Assembly (NCBI GenBank): GCA_023388515.1
Contig: JAEWGD010000031.1
Coordinates: 1-28,165 of the forward strand
DNA: 28,165 nt
Direction of reading: 5' to 3'
Source: Bacillota bacterium
GTDB taxonomy: Bacteria; Bacillota; Clostridia; Oscillospirales; Ruminococcaceae
Shown: positions 1-8,732 of the stretch, in pieces
How the letters are laid out: every line of letters begins with the position of its first letter
How positions within the stretch are numbered: position 1 is the stretch's first letter
Made by a program: the position numbers and the translations under genes
Notes under the pieces: generated by a model
What the model saw: the letters and a program-made list of their open reading frames with translations, nothing else
Databases searched by the model: none
Told to the model about the DNA's origin: nothing

Positions 1-111
1 TTTTATTTCTTTTTTCGACTAATTTATATAAAATCCACGTATCTACGTCTTGTATCTACAAATTATTTTCTAACCTTATACTAAAAATCTCTTGTTTATC
101 TCAGAAAACAC

Positions 112-137
112 AAAAAGGACAGCTAAACAGCCGTCCT
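112..137 (-). terminator. Intrinsic terminator of the arginine operon
   Basis: On the minus strand a 9-bp stem (arms 129-137 and 116-124, one G-U pair) with a 4-nt loop is followed by a T run (112-116). It lies about 40 bp beyond the argF stop, so it should end the long leftward arg transcript. Bases 1-111 are AT-rich and show no gene. Confidence 0.85.
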
Positions 138-176
138 CAAAGCTAACTATTTAAAGTATACTATATAAGTAAGCGA

Positions 177-1085
177 TTATTTCCCACCCATAAGCATAAC
201 CATAACTGCTTTCTGTGCGTGAAGACGGTTTTCAGCCTCCTCAAAAATTTCGTCTGCATGCTCCTCAAACACCTTTGTAGAAATTTCTTCTTCTCTATGT
301 GCAGGCAAGCAATGCAAAACTATAGCATCCGACTTTGCAAGCCCCATAATAGTATCATTAACCTGATACCCTTCAAACGCCTGTTTTCTTTCATTCGCTT
401 CATCTTCCATACCCATTGAAGCCCAAACGTCAGTAATAACTGCGTCAGCGTCTTTAGCAGCAACCTCTGGGCTATCAGTTATAGTAAAGCAATCATAATC
501 CTTAGCAAAATCCATAACAGATTGATCAGGGTGATACCCCTTAGGGCAAGCAACAGAAACCTCCATACCAACTTTTAAACCACCTACAATAAGTGAATTA
601 GCCATATTATTTCCATCACCTATATAGCACATCTTCAAGCCATCAAAGCTACCCTTATACTCACGAATAGTCATAAGGTCGGCAAGAACTTGACATGGAT
701 GTGAAAAATCCGTCAACCCATTGATAACAGGAATATTTCCGAATTCAGCTAAATCCTCAACTTCCTTCTGGTCAAAAGTTCTAATCATAATGCCATCAAT
801 ATAGCGTGAAAGAACTCTAGCTGTATCTTGAACAGGCTCTCCCCTACCTATCTGCAATTCGCTAGCAGATAAAAACAGTGGGTAACCACCTAGCTGATAC
901 ATACCTGTTTCAAAAGAAACCCTAGTACGAGTTGATGCCTTTTGGAATATCATTCCTAGCGACTTTCCTTTTAAGTGATTATGTGGTATTCCATGCTTTA
1001 ATTCATATTTTAATTGGTCAGCAAGATTAAGAATATTTATAATATCATCCTTGCTCATATCCATCATTTTTAATAAATGTTTCAT
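177..1085 (-). CDS. argF: Ornithine carbamoyltransferase
   Basis: Cytoplasmic enzyme joining carbamoyl phosphate to ornithine to give citrulline, the sixth step of arginine synthesis. The 302-residue protein has the usual family length. Visible motifs are the carbamoyl-phosphate loop STRTR (51-55), HPCQ (129-132), the ornithine-binding DVWASMG (219-225) and the catalytic HCLP (258-261). A GGAGG ribosome binding site lies just upstream of the ATG. It is the last gene of the leftward arginine operon, about 27 bp after the LURP-one-like gene, and is followed by an intrinsic terminator. Its place with argG, H, C, J, B and D argues for the anabolic enzyme rather than a catabolic arcB, and no arcA or arcC is nearby. 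Confidence 0.96.
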   Translation of the reverse strand: MKHLLKMMDMSKDDIINILNLADQLKYELKHGIPHNHLKGKSLGMIFQKASTRTRVSFETGMYQLGGYPLFLSASELQIGRGEPVQDTARVLSRYIDGIMIRTFDQKEVEDLAEFGNIPVINGLTDFSHPCQVLADLMTIREYKGSFDGLKMCYIGDGNNMANSLIVGGLKVGMEVSVACPKGYHPDQSVMDFAKDYDCFTITDSPEVAAKDADAVITDVWASMGMEDEANERKQAFEGYQVNDTIMGLAKSDAIVLHCLPAHREEEISTKVFEEHADEIFEEAENRLHAQKAVMVMLMGGK

Positions 1086-1112
1086 ACTTCCTCCAAGTGT
1101 TTTACAAATAAT

Positions 1113-1586
1113 TTACTTATCTTGAGCAAAGGTTAACTCAACAGCTAACGCCAATAGTGGCATAGCGTCATCAAACCTCTTATCTTCAACCTCCAACTCA
1201 ATCTGTCTATCACCACTCATCAACACAATAATCTTTATATTTCCAATTACATGCCCAATATTTTTATCTTCAGTAAATATATCAAATTCTTTTCTATCAG
1301 CAGTTTTTATAGAATACTTCCTACCCTCACCTGTTACCTCAATAGTCGGTTCTAAAAACATTGATGTGCAGACAATATCTAAAATCACCTTGTCATTCAA
1401 GTAAACTTTAAACGAAGGTCTTTTTCCTCCAACATTAGGTTGAAGCACATAAAGAACATATCCATTTTTATCAATCAGCACATATTTAGCTGCACCAAGT
1501 TTTTTCTTCTTTATAGTATAAACTGTTCTTTCTCTATCATTTAAAACAGGAAACTTGCTCCCCTTAGGCACCATAACCAGCTTCAA
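1113..1586 (-). CDS. LURP-one / tubby C-terminal-like domain protein
   Basis: A protein of about 157 residues. Its pattern of short beta strands (for example YVLIDKNGYVLYVLQ, then SFKVYLND and KYSIKTADRKEFDIF) resembles the LURP-one-related / tubby-C-like family, whose bacterial function is poorly known. No signal peptide or membrane helix is seen. I chose the TTG at 1586 because a strong GAGGTGA site (1592-1598) sits 5 bases upstream; the first ATG (1574) is 17 bases from that site, and the longer frame from 1673 overlaps the end of argD. It sits between argD and argF and should be co-transcribed with them. Nothing in the sequence ties it to arginine chemistry. The family call is from pattern only. 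Confidence 0.6.
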   Translation of the reverse strand: MKLVMVPKGSKFPVLNDRERTVYTIKKKKLGAAKYVLIDKNGYVLYVLQPNVGGKRPSFKVYLNDKVILDIVCTSMFLEPTIEVTGEGRKYSIKTADRKEFDIFTEDKNIGHVIGNIKIIVLMSGDRQIELEVEDKRFDDAMPLLALAVELTFAQDK

Positions 1587-1647
1587 CTTAATCACCTCAC
1601 GAACTTTTAATTTTTTAATATTATAAATAATAACCTCTATATATAAT

Positions 1648-2808
1648 TTATAATATATTAGCCAAAATTGCAAGTCCTTTTTGAAATTCTTTATGCGAAA
1701 TGTTAAGTGGAGGCAATAATCTTACCTTATTCTTAGCAGTTAGTAATAATAACCCATTTTTCAACGCTTTGCTTACAACATCAGGAGCAGATTTGGTTTT
1801 TAGTTCAACGCCAATCATAAGCCCCAAACCAGAAACATCTTCCACCTCATCAATTTCATTCAGCTTTTCACTAATATACCTACCCATTTCAGCTACATTT
1901 TCAAGAAATCCCTCAGATGATACTTTATTGAGTACAGCAAGCCCACCTGCACAAGCAATAGGATTTCCCCCAAATGTTGAGCCATGTGTTCCAGCAGTTA
2001 AAACCTCTGCACATTTTTCATTCGCAAGACAAGCACCAATCGGAAGTCCACCAGCTAAACCTTTTGCAAGCGTTGTAATATCTGCTTTTACATTATAATG
2101 TTCACCAGCAAGAAACTTTCCAGTACGTCCAACGCCCGTCTGCACCTCATCTGCAATAACAAGTATGTCATTTTCATCACAAAGCTTGAAAAGCTCAGAA
2201 ACATATTCCTTATCAAGTGCAATAACTCCACCCTCACCCTGAACATATTCCAACATAACTGCACAAACAGTACCATCAAGCTTTGACTTTAAATCCTCAA
2301 TATCATCAGCCTTTGCGTATTCAAACCCCTCAACGAACGGGAAGAAATAATCGTGAAAACTGTCCTGTCCAGTAGCCGAAAGCGTACAAAGCGTTCTGCC
2401 ATGAAACGAATTCACAAGCGTAATTATAGTATGCCTACCCTTGCCATATTTATCAAAGCTGTACTTCCTAGCAAGCTTTATCGCACATTCATTCGCCTCT
2501 GCCCCAGAATTCCCAAAGAAAATTTTTGAGTAACCAGTAATCTCACATAGCTTTTCAGCAAACTCTGCCTGTACTTTTGTGTAGTAGTAGTTAGAGGTGT
2601 GCTGTAAACTTTTAACTTGTTCGCAAACAGCCTCAACCCAGTCACTATCACAATATCCAAGCGAATTAGTCCCTATTCCACTCCCAAAATCAATGTAAGT
2701 CTTGCCATCTTCACCAAAACATTCCCTACCCTCACCAGACTGTATAACTAACTCCTGCCTGCCATAAGTACCCATTATATTATCATTAAATTTTTCTATC
2801 GTGTTCAT
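1648..2808 (-). CDS. argD: Acetylornithine aminotransferase
   Basis: PLP-dependent class III aminotransferase converting N-acetylglutamate semialdehyde to N-acetylornithine with glutamate as amino donor. The 386 residues fit the family. Visible motifs are SGAEANE (101-107, cofactor phosphate region), DEVQTG (220-225) and TLAKGLAGG with the Schiff-base lysine near residue 249. The open frame extends 30 codons further upstream to 2898, but that stretch lies in an intergenic repeat (2837-2906). The ATG at 2808 has an AGAGGTG site just before it and gives the expected N-terminus. It is separated from argB upstream by a YcxB-like gene and two repeats, and it slightly overlaps the longest reading of the gene downstream. 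Confidence 0.95.
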   Translation of the reverse strand: MNTIEKFNDNIMGTYGRQELVIQSGEGRECFGEDGKTYIDFGSGIGTNSLGYCDSDWVEAVCEQVKSLQHTSNYYYTKVQAEFAEKLCEITGYSKIFFGNSGAEANECAIKLARKYSFDKYGKGRHTIITLVNSFHGRTLCTLSATGQDSFHDYFFPFVEGFEYAKADDIEDLKSKLDGTVCAVMLEYVQGEGGVIALDKEYVSELFKLCDENDILVIADEVQTGVGRTGKFLAGEHYNVKADITTLAKGLAGGLPIGACLANEKCAEVLTAGTHGSTFGGNPIACAGGLAVLNKVSSEGFLENVAEMGRYISEKLNEIDEVEDVSGLGLMIGVELKTKSAPDVVSKALKNGLLLLTAKNKVRLLPPLNISHKEFQKGLAILANIL

Positions 2809-2836
2809 ATCTACACCTCTTTTAACTATTCGCTTT

Positions 2837-2906
2837 GCCTGTCGGCATGAGGTTGCCACCTCAAACTCCGCTAAGCTTTTTGAAAAAAGCTTAACCAAAA
2901 ACTTTT
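2837..2906 (+). repeat. Intergenic triple-hairpin repeat, copy A (AAGCTT type)
   Basis: About 70 bp. Reading + it has a GCC/GGC hairpin, then TGAGGT-TGCC-ACCTCA, then AAGCTTTTT-G-AAAAAAGCTT, and ends in AAAAACTTTT. It lies between argD and the ycxB-like gene and is inverted relative to copy B at 3482-3556, their ACTTTT ends facing each other across that gene. Its second stem carries a T-A pair where copies C2 and F have C-G, so pairing is kept. It opens a false 30-codon extension to argD. Confidence 0.85.
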
Positions 2907-2926
2907 GTGTTTATGTATTTATATTA

Positions 2927-3457
2927 TTATGTCTTTTTCTCTCTTATAAATTGAGGCTTTGTTTCTAAGTAATTTCTAAACTCATCGGCTGTACCCTTTT
3001 CAAAGCCGTTTTTACCTATGATATATACATTATTTTTATTTGGAATATAAAAATAATTTTTACATTCATACCATTCAATTACCGAATCAAACATTAACTC
3101 CGCTTTTCCTAATTCACTAATACATTCTAACATATCAGAATACATTTTAAAGGTATATTGTGTATTCAATATGTTTTTATAATGCCTTTTCATGTTATAA
3201 CGTGCTATTATAGAATCTAAAATAAAGAAATAAAACAACCCTATTGACGCCATAATAATTATACCTAATATTATAACTGCTGACGAATTCTGACCATTTA
3301 CCCTTAAACCTAATATGGCACATATAAGCACAATAGCACCAATCCATATACTTATTCCAATAAATGTGCCTCGAAGTTTTGTTTTTCTATAAAACTTACA
3401 TAGCGAATAAATATATTTATAATTCACGGTAATTTTACACACAAACAATTCTTCCAT
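2927..3457 (-). CDS. YcxB-like membrane protein
   Basis: Predicted membrane protein of about 176 residues resembling the YcxB family, whose role is not established. It has a short N-terminal domain, two adjacent hydrophobic helices (TFIGISIWIGAIVLICAIL, then a second containing AVIILGIIIMASIGLFYFF), then a cytoplasmic C-terminal part with the family-like run SDMLECISELGKAELMFDSVIEWYECKNYFYI. The ATG at 3457 follows an AAGGAG site; the longer frame to 3508 runs into repeat copy B and is rejected. It stands between argB and argD in the leftward arginine operon and is bracketed by repeat copies A and B, so it looks like cargo inserted in the operon. Confidence 0.75.
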   Translation of the reverse strand: MEELFVCKITVNYKYIYSLCKFYRKTKLRGTFIGISIWIGAIVLICAILGLRVNGQNSSAVIILGIIIMASIGLFYFFILDSIIARYNMKRHYKNILNTQYTFKMYSDMLECISELGKAELMFDSVIEWYECKNYFYIPNKNNVYIIGKNGFEKGTADEFRNYLETKPQFIREKKT

Positions 3458-3481
3458 TTTCGCACTCCTTATGTCAGCATT

Positions 3482-3556
3482 AAAAGTTTTTAGTCCAGTT
3501 TTTTTCAAAAAACTGGCGAGGGTATGGGGCGAGTAGCCCCATAAGCCGCAAGGCTT
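3482..3556 (-). repeat. Intergenic triple-hairpin repeat, copy B (CCAGTT type)
   Basis: About 75 bp, inverted relative to copy A. Reading minus: AAGCC-TTGC-GGCTT, then TGGGGC-TACTC-GCCCCA, then a CCAGTTTTTTT/AAAAAAACTGG stem, ending AAAAACTTTT. It begins 5 bp past the argB stop codon and ends just before the ycxB-like gene. The third stem has CCAG/CTGG where copies C1 and G have CCAA/TTGG, a compensatory change. Confidence 0.85.
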
Positions 3557-3561
3557 GAACC

Positions 3562-4422
3562 CTACTTAAACTGTGTACCGATACCCTCATTAGACAATAT
3601 TTCGATTAATATAGAATGAGGAACTCTGCCGTCAATGATAGAGGTTTTATTCACACCACGTCTAACAGCCTCAACGCAACAGTCTATTTTAGGAATCATA
3701 CCACCTGAAATAATGCCTTGTCTTTTCATGAAAGGGACTTCACTGACATTAACGGAGGGTATAAGGGTTGACGGGTCGGAAGCATCTCTTAGAAGCCCAG
3801 CGATATCGGTCATAAGAATCAGATTTTCGGCATTTAGCTCAGCAGCAATTCTTGAGGCAGCAGTATCAGCATTAACATTATAAGTCTGCCCATCCTTACT
3901 ACTTGCAACGGTAGCGATAACAGGCACATAACCATTGTTGAGAGCGTCCATAATAGGCTTAGTATTAACCTTAACGATATCGCCTACATAGCCCAAATCG
4001 ACTTCACCCTGCATTTTTTCTGCGATAAGCATATTACCATCAATTCCACAAAGACCGAGAGCATTCCCTTTATTTTCCGTAAGGAGAGCAACCAGTTCCT
4101 TATTAACCTTACCAGCAAGCACCATTTTAACGACATCTACGGTATCCTTATCAGTATAACGTAGTCCACCGATAAACTTACTTTCGATACCAAGCTTTCC
4201 TAGCATATCGTTAATTTCAGGCCCACCGCCATGCACAAGCACGACTTTAACGCCAACCAAAGTCAGCAGAACAATATCACTCATAACAGCCTGTTTCAGC
4301 TCGCCATTCGTCATAGCGTTCCCACCATATTTTATCACAACAATTTTATTATTATACCTTTGAATATAAGGAAGTGCATCAATAAGCACCTGTGAACGTA
4401 TTGTATTAGAAATTTGCTCCAT
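3562..4422 (-). CDS. argB: Acetylglutamate kinase
   Basis: Phosphorylates N-acetylglutamate with ATP, the second step of the pathway. The 286-residue amino-acid-kinase fold shows KYGGNAM (lysine 31), HGGGPEI (64-70) and LMTDIAGLL. An N-terminal helix of roughly 25 residues precedes the core, and the C-terminus reads HSILIEILSNEGIGT. Known arginine-inhibited hexameric NAGKs share both traits, while the E. coli enzyme lacks them, so I infer feedback inhibition by arginine. That suits the ArgJ cyclic route, where this step is the usual control point. The start has a good AGGAGA site. It lies 25 bp after argJ, and its stop is 5 bp from repeat copy B. Confidence 0.96.
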   Translation of the reverse strand: MEQISNTIRSQVLIDALPYIQRYNNKIVVIKYGGNAMTNGELKQAVMSDIVLLTLVGVKVVLVHGGGPEINDMLGKLGIESKFIGGLRYTDKDTVDVVKMVLAGKVNKELVALLTENKGNALGLCGIDGNMLIAEKMQGEVDLGYVGDIVKVNTKPIMDALNNGYVPVIATVASSKDGQTYNVNADTAASRIAAELNAENLILMTDIAGLLRDASDPSTLIPSVNVSEVPFMKRQGIISGGMIPKIDCCVEAVRRGVNKTSIIDGRVPHSILIEILSNEGIGTQFK

Positions 4423-4447
4423 AAAATTCTCCTACTATTATATTATG

Positions 4448-5740
4448 TTATGAGCGATAATCGCCATTAATTCTTACATAATCATATGTTAAATCGCAAC
4501 CCCAAGCGATAGCCTTACTTTCGCCGTCACCGATACTGATAATAATCTTTATTTCTTCCTCCATAAGTATTTTTTTCGCCTCATCTTCGGAGAAATCCAG
4601 CCCAGCACCGTCTTTACAAACATCGATTTTCCCAGCATCTGATGAAATAGAAACATCTACTTCATCTATATCAAATTCAGCATCAGCATAACCGATAGCA
4701 CAAAGTATACGCCCCCAGTTTGCGTCCTCACCGAACATAGCAGCCTTAAAAAGACTTGAAGTAATAACACTTTTCGCAACTATTTCAGCAGTTTTTTCGC
4801 AGTTTGCACCAGTACAAACGCATTCGATAAGCTTAGTAGCACCCTCACCATCACGAGCCATCATTTTGCCCAAATTCATAAGCACGATATACAATGCATT
4901 TTTGAACTGTAAAAAGTCATCATTTTCGCCACGAATTTCATCGTTCCCAGCAAGTCCAGATGCCATAACGCTAACCATATCATTAGTTGAAGTATCTCCG
5001 TCAACACTAACTCTATTAAGAGTAGTCTTAACAACATCGTCTAAAGCCATCTGCAAAAATTCGGTTTTAATCTTCACGTCAGTGGTAATAAAAGTCAGCG
5101 TAGTCGCCATATTAGGATGAATCATTCCACTACCTTTGAGCATACCGCCCATAATACATTTCTTTCCGCCAAGCTCAAATTCAACAGCGATTTCCTTTTC
5201 CATAGTATCAGTAGTCATAATCGCCTCAAGAGCAGCCTTGTTCCCCTTATCGGACAGTCCCCCAACCAGTTCTTCCATACCCTTTTCAATCGGTTCAATC
5301 GGTAAAACCTGCCCAATAACGCCTGTTGAAGCGACTATTACGTCATCTACATTTATATTAAGCTGATTAGCAGTAAGCTCACACATTTTTTCAGCTTTCT
5401 CAACACCATCAGCATTACAGGTATTAGCATTAACAGAATTTACAATAACAGCCTTAGCCAACCCATCCTTAATATGCTCTTTTGTAACAAGAATAGGTGC
5501 ACCCTTGACTTTATTTGTAGTATAAACAGCAACAGTATTGCAATACTCTCTTGAATAAATAACTGCCAAATCGTTTTTCTTTTTAACTTCACTAACAGTG
5601 TTTGACTTTTGGTTATTTTCTTCGCTTGAAGTCAATGCCTTACGAGAAATCCCACAATGTATTCCATTTGCAAGAAAACCCTTTGCAGCACAAACCCCAC
5701 CATCAACATACTTAAAATCTTTAAATTTATGAAGTTTCAA
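4448..5740 (-). CDS. argJ: Glutamate N-acetyltransferase / amino-acid acetyltransferase (ArgJ)
   Basis: Moves the acetyl group from N-acetylornithine to glutamate, recycling it, and in bifunctional forms also makes N-acetylglutamate from acetyl-CoA. The self-cleavage site is clear: KGSGMIHPNMATTLTF (202-217), with the nucleophilic threonine near 213, so the chain should split into alpha and beta subunits. At about 430 residues it is longer than usual because of a charged insert (about 38-57, ending EVKKKND) in the alpha part. I chose the TTG at 5740: AAGGTGA sits 5 bases before it, whereas the GTG (5749) and ATG (5746) overlap that site. No argA is present, so a bifunctional enzyme is plausible but not proven. 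Confidence 0.94.
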   Translation of the reverse strand: MKLHKFKDFKYVDGGVCAAKGFLANGIHCGISRKALTSSEENNQKSNTVSEVKKKNDLAVIYSREYCNTVAVYTTNKVKGAPILVTKEHIKDGLAKAVIVNSVNANTCNADGVEKAEKMCELTANQLNINVDDVIVASTGVIGQVLPIEPIEKGMEELVGGLSDKGNKAALEAIMTTDTMEKEIAVEFELGGKKCIMGGMLKGSGMIHPNMATTLTFITTDVKIKTEFLQMALDDVVKTTLNRVSVDGDTSTNDMVSVMASGLAGNDEIRGENDDFLQFKNALYIVLMNLGKMMARDGEGATKLIECVCTGANCEKTAEIVAKSVITSSLFKAAMFGEDANWGRILCAIGYADAEFDIDEVDVSISSDAGKIDVCKDGAGLDFSEDEAKKILMEEEIKIIISIGDGESKAIAWGCDLTYDYVRINGDYRS

Positions 5741-5802
5741 TAACATCACCTTTTTTACTATAATTTACAAAGTCCTAAGACTTGTTTTAAGTGTGATTAA
5801 TT

Positions 5803-6750
5803 CTATAATAGCCCTGTTCTTTCATCAATACCCATCATAATATTGAGGCATTGAACAGCAGCACCGGAAGCACCCTTACCAAGATTGTCAAGACAAGCAC
5901 ACAACAAAATCTGCTCATTATTTCCAAAAACAAAAATCTCCATTTTATTGTTTCCACTTAGATAGTTAGAAGGCAAAAATCCACCGTTAAGTTCACCCTC
6001 ACCAGCAAGCTTTTTAACCTTAACAAAATTCTGATTTCTATAATGCTTGTCATACACATTCCAAAAGTCTTGAATATCCACCAAACGGTGCAAAAGTCTT
6101 GACTGAATTGGAATAGTAACAGTCATACCACTATAATAATTACAAATTATCGGGTTAAACATTGGCTTATATGCAAGCCCTGAAATAGCTTGCATTTCTG
6201 GAAGATGCTTATGATTTTGATCCAAAGCATACTGCATAGGACTATCCATTTCTGTAGGACGATTTTTATCCTCATACTTTTCAATCATCTGTCTACCAGC
6301 ACCACTATAACCAGAAGTAGCGTAGGAGAAAATTGGATAATGTGGTTGTAAAAGACCAGATTGAATTAACGGATAAACAAGGGAAATAAACCCACTTGCA
6401 TAACAACCTGGAACAGCAACACGCTTTGAATTTCTTATCTTTGCTCTATGTTCATTAGAAAGCTCAGGAAAACCATATGCCCATGAACTATTGGTTCTAT
6501 GTGCAGTTGAGGCATCAATTATTCTTACATTTTCATTCTCAACAAGTGAAACAGCCTCTATTGCTGCATAATCGGGCAAACAAAGAAATGTAAAATCTGA
6601 CGCATTAATAAGACGCTTTCTCTCCATCAAATCCTTACGCTTATCCTCATCAATCCTCAAAATCTCAACATCTTTCCTGCCCTCAAAGCGTTCAAGAATT
6701 TTCAGTCCCGTTGTACCTTCCTGACCATCAATATACACCTTCGTAGCCAT
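5803..6750 (-). CDS. argC: N-acetyl-gamma-glutamyl-phosphate reductase, short (type 2) form
   Basis: NADPH-dependent reduction of acetylglutamyl phosphate to the semialdehyde. The 315-residue protein starts MATKVYIDGQEGTTGLKI and has the catalytic cysteine in VAVPGCYASG (Cys116). The short length and the IDGQEGTTG start match the type-2 argC family rather than the roughly 345-residue type-1 enzyme common in Bacillus. The ATG at 6750 follows a GGGGAGG site; the frame extends five codons further without reason. It lies between argH (21 bp) and argJ (62 bp) in the operon, which fixes its role. Confidence 0.93.
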   Translation of the reverse strand: MATKVYIDGQEGTTGLKILERFEGRKDVEILRIDEDKRKDLMERKRLINASDFTFLCLPDYAAIEAVSLVENENVRIIDASTAHRTNSSWAYGFPELSNEHRAKIRNSKRVAVPGCYASGFISLVYPLIQSGLLQPHYPIFSYATSGYSGAGRQMIEKYEDKNRPTEMDSPMQYALDQNHKHLPEMQAISGLAYKPMFNPIICNYYSGMTVTIPIQSRLLHRLVDIQDFWNVYDKHYRNQNFVKVKKLAGEGELNGGFLPSNYLSGNNKMEIFVFGNNEQILLCACLDNLGKGASGAAVQCLNIMMGIDERTGLL

Positions 6751-6771
6751 TTTTAACCTCCCCAATCCAGT

Positions 6772-8148
6772 TTATTTTAATTTATTTTCCGTATATTCAA
6801 GTTGCTTAATTACCGACACAGGTGACGGTCCACCCTCAGAAGTTCGCTGATTAACACAGGTTTCAAGGTTGATAGCAGCATAAATATCATCAGCAAAAAG
6901 CTCCGACATTTTCTTGTACTCCTCAATAGGCAGTGTTTCAAGTGTCAACCCTTTTTCGATACAAAAAGCAACAAGTGTACCTGTAATTTTATACGCATCT
7001 CTAAAAGGCATACCCTTTTTAACAAGATAATCTGCACAATCAGTAGCATTAATAAAGCCCTTAGCAGCAGCATTACGCATATTTTCTTTATTTATCCTCA
7101 TAGTCGCAAGCATTGGTGTAAAGGTTTTTACGCAAAGCAAAACTGTATCAACAGCATCAAAAATTGCCTCTTTATCCTCCTGCATATCCTTATTATAAGC
7201 AAGTGGCAAGCCTTTAAGCATCGAAAGCAATGTTACCAAATCTCCCGTAACACGCCCTGTCTTACCACGAATAAGCTCTGTAATATCTGGGTTTTTCTTC
7301 TGTGGCATGATTGAAGAGCCAGTTGCATAAGCGTCATCAAGTTCAATAAACTTAAACTCCCATGAGCACCATAAAATAATCTCCTCAGAAAAACGTGATA
7401 AATGCGTCATAATAAGCGATATAGCACAAGCAAGTTCCACACAGAAATCTCTGTCAGAAACACCATCAAGGCTATTAACCATCGGAGCAGTAAAGCCTAA
7501 ATCTTCAGCCGTCTGCTGTCTATTTATAGGATAAGTCGTACCAGCCAACGCTCCACTTCCCAATGGGCAATAATTCATACGCTTGCTTGTATCCTCAAGC
7601 CGTTCAATATCCCTCAAAAGCATTTGAGCATAAGCCATTAGGTGATGTGCAAGCGTAATCGGCTGTGCCCTTTGCAAATGCGTATAACCAGGCATTACAG
7701 TGTCCATATTTTCTCTAGCAAGCTTACAAATAGTAGCTATCAGCTCTTTTAATAGAGTAGTTATCTCAGCAATTTGCTCACGAAGATACAGCCTAATATC
7801 AACAGCAACTTGGTCATTTCGAGAACGAGCAGTATGAAGACGCTTGCCGACATCACCAAGCCTATTAGTAAGCTCCGACTCAATAAACATATGAATATCC
7901 TCAGCAGTCATATCAAATTCAAGCGTTCCATTTTCGATATCAGCAAGAATTTCTTTAAGTCCTGCGATTATTTCTTTGCTATCATCTTCGGAAATAATAT
8001 TGCAATCGCCAAGCATTTTTGCATGAGCGATACTACCCTCTATATCATTTTTATACATTCTTGCATCAAACGCAATGGAGGAGTTGAAAGCGTTAACAGT
8101 TTCGTCAACCTCTTTAGAAAACCTCCCAGCCCACATTTTTTTAGCCAT
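6772..8148 (-). CDS. argH: Argininosuccinate lyase
   Basis: Last step of arginine synthesis: splits argininosuccinate into arginine and fumarate. It has 458 residues, typical of the fumarase/aspartase superfamily. Visible motifs are TARSRNDQ (about 107-113), HLQRAQP (157-163) and the mobile signature loop GSSIMPQKKNPD (277-288) carrying the catalytic serine. The ATG at 8148 follows AAAGGAG; a 16-codon longer frame is rejected because MAKKMWAGRF is the normal start. It is read after argG and the DUF3592-like gene and before argC. Confidence 0.96.
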   Translation of the reverse strand: MAKKMWAGRFSKEVDETVNAFNSSIAFDARMYKNDIEGSIAHAKMLGDCNIISEDDSKEIIAGLKEILADIENGTLEFDMTAEDIHMFIESELTNRLGDVGKRLHTARSRNDQVAVDIRLYLREQIAEITTLLKELIATICKLARENMDTVMPGYTHLQRAQPITLAHHLMAYAQMLLRDIERLEDTSKRMNYCPLGSGALAGTTYPINRQQTAEDLGFTAPMVNSLDGVSDRDFCVELACAISLIMTHLSRFSEEIILWCSWEFKFIELDDAYATGSSIMPQKKNPDITELIRGKTGRVTGDLVTLLSMLKGLPLAYNKDMQEDKEAIFDAVDTVLLCVKTFTPMLATMRINKENMRNAAAKGFINATDCADYLVKKGMPFRDAYKITGTLVAFCIEKGLTLETLPIEEYKKMSELFADDIYAAINLETCVNQRTSEGGPSPVSVIKQLEYTENKLK

Positions 8149-8205
8149 GATTATCTCCTTTATAAATCCAACAGGTATAACCTGTATAAGTTTCATTCAC
8201 AAACA

Positions 8206-8655
8206 TTAAATAAATATAAATAAAACAACAGAAATCAAAATCAAAATAATATATAAAATATCCATATATATACTACTCTTGAAAAATTCTTCTTCATTTT
8301 TCTCTGATAATATAGCATTTTGGGGATGACCCTTTTCATAATAAATGGTTATGTTATCGCCTTTATTAAAATTAAGTGACGATTTTAAAAGCTTGACTGT
8401 TTTGGTATATGTTTTTCCACCTATTTTATAAGATAGTTCTACATTGACTAATTTATTAAAAAAAGAAACTTTATTATCAACTACCGCCTTAACTGGCATT
8501 AGCCCAGAGCTACTGCGAATCCTTGTGACTTTTCTAATACCTTTAACGCTTACAATTATATCAGAAGTAACATTTGCAAAGCCATAGCTTATAACAATTA
8601 AAATAACGAACCTTAATATATCCTTTATCAAATTTATCAGAATTGTCAGATTCAT
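8206..8655 (-). CDS. DUF3592-like membrane protein
   Basis: Hypothetical 149-residue protein with a hydrophobic helix at each end (about 9-27, and the C-terminal run ILYIILILISVVLFIFI) and a soluble beta-rich middle. The middle part (VELSYKIGGKTYTKTVKL, then FNKGDNITIYYEKGHPQNAIL) matches the look of DUF3592: a strand with a GK-x-Y turn, then a GD-x-V-x-YY-x-P turn. Function is unknown. The start is supported by an AGGGGTGA site. It lies between argG and argH, 57 bp before argH, so it should be on the arginine transcript, although the repeat cluster between argG and this gene could interrupt transcription. Confidence 0.7.
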   Translation of the reverse strand: MNLTILINLIKDILRFVILIVISYGFANVTSDIIVSVKGIRKVTRIRSSSGLMPVKAVVDNKVSFFNKLVNVELSYKIGGKTYTKTVKLLKSSLNFNKGDNITIYYEKGHPQNAILSEKNEEEFFKSSIYMDILYIILILISVVLFIFI

Positions 8656-8732
8656 TATTACGTCACCCCTAAAAAGAAAAGTTCACAGGCAGAGAAGTAA
8701 TTCCCTGCCCATTGACAACTATTGTATTGAAC

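Noticed and set aside
2809..2898. N-terminal extension of argD (30 codons).
   Set aside because: It lies mostly inside repeat copy A and is not part of the family; a good ribosome site precedes the ATG at 2808.
2837..3556. The repeats as ordinary intrinsic terminators.
   Set aside because: Most copies lack a T run after the stem, occur in both orientations relative to transcription, and have three hairpins with a conserved end. A secondary effect on termination remains possible, best for copy C2.
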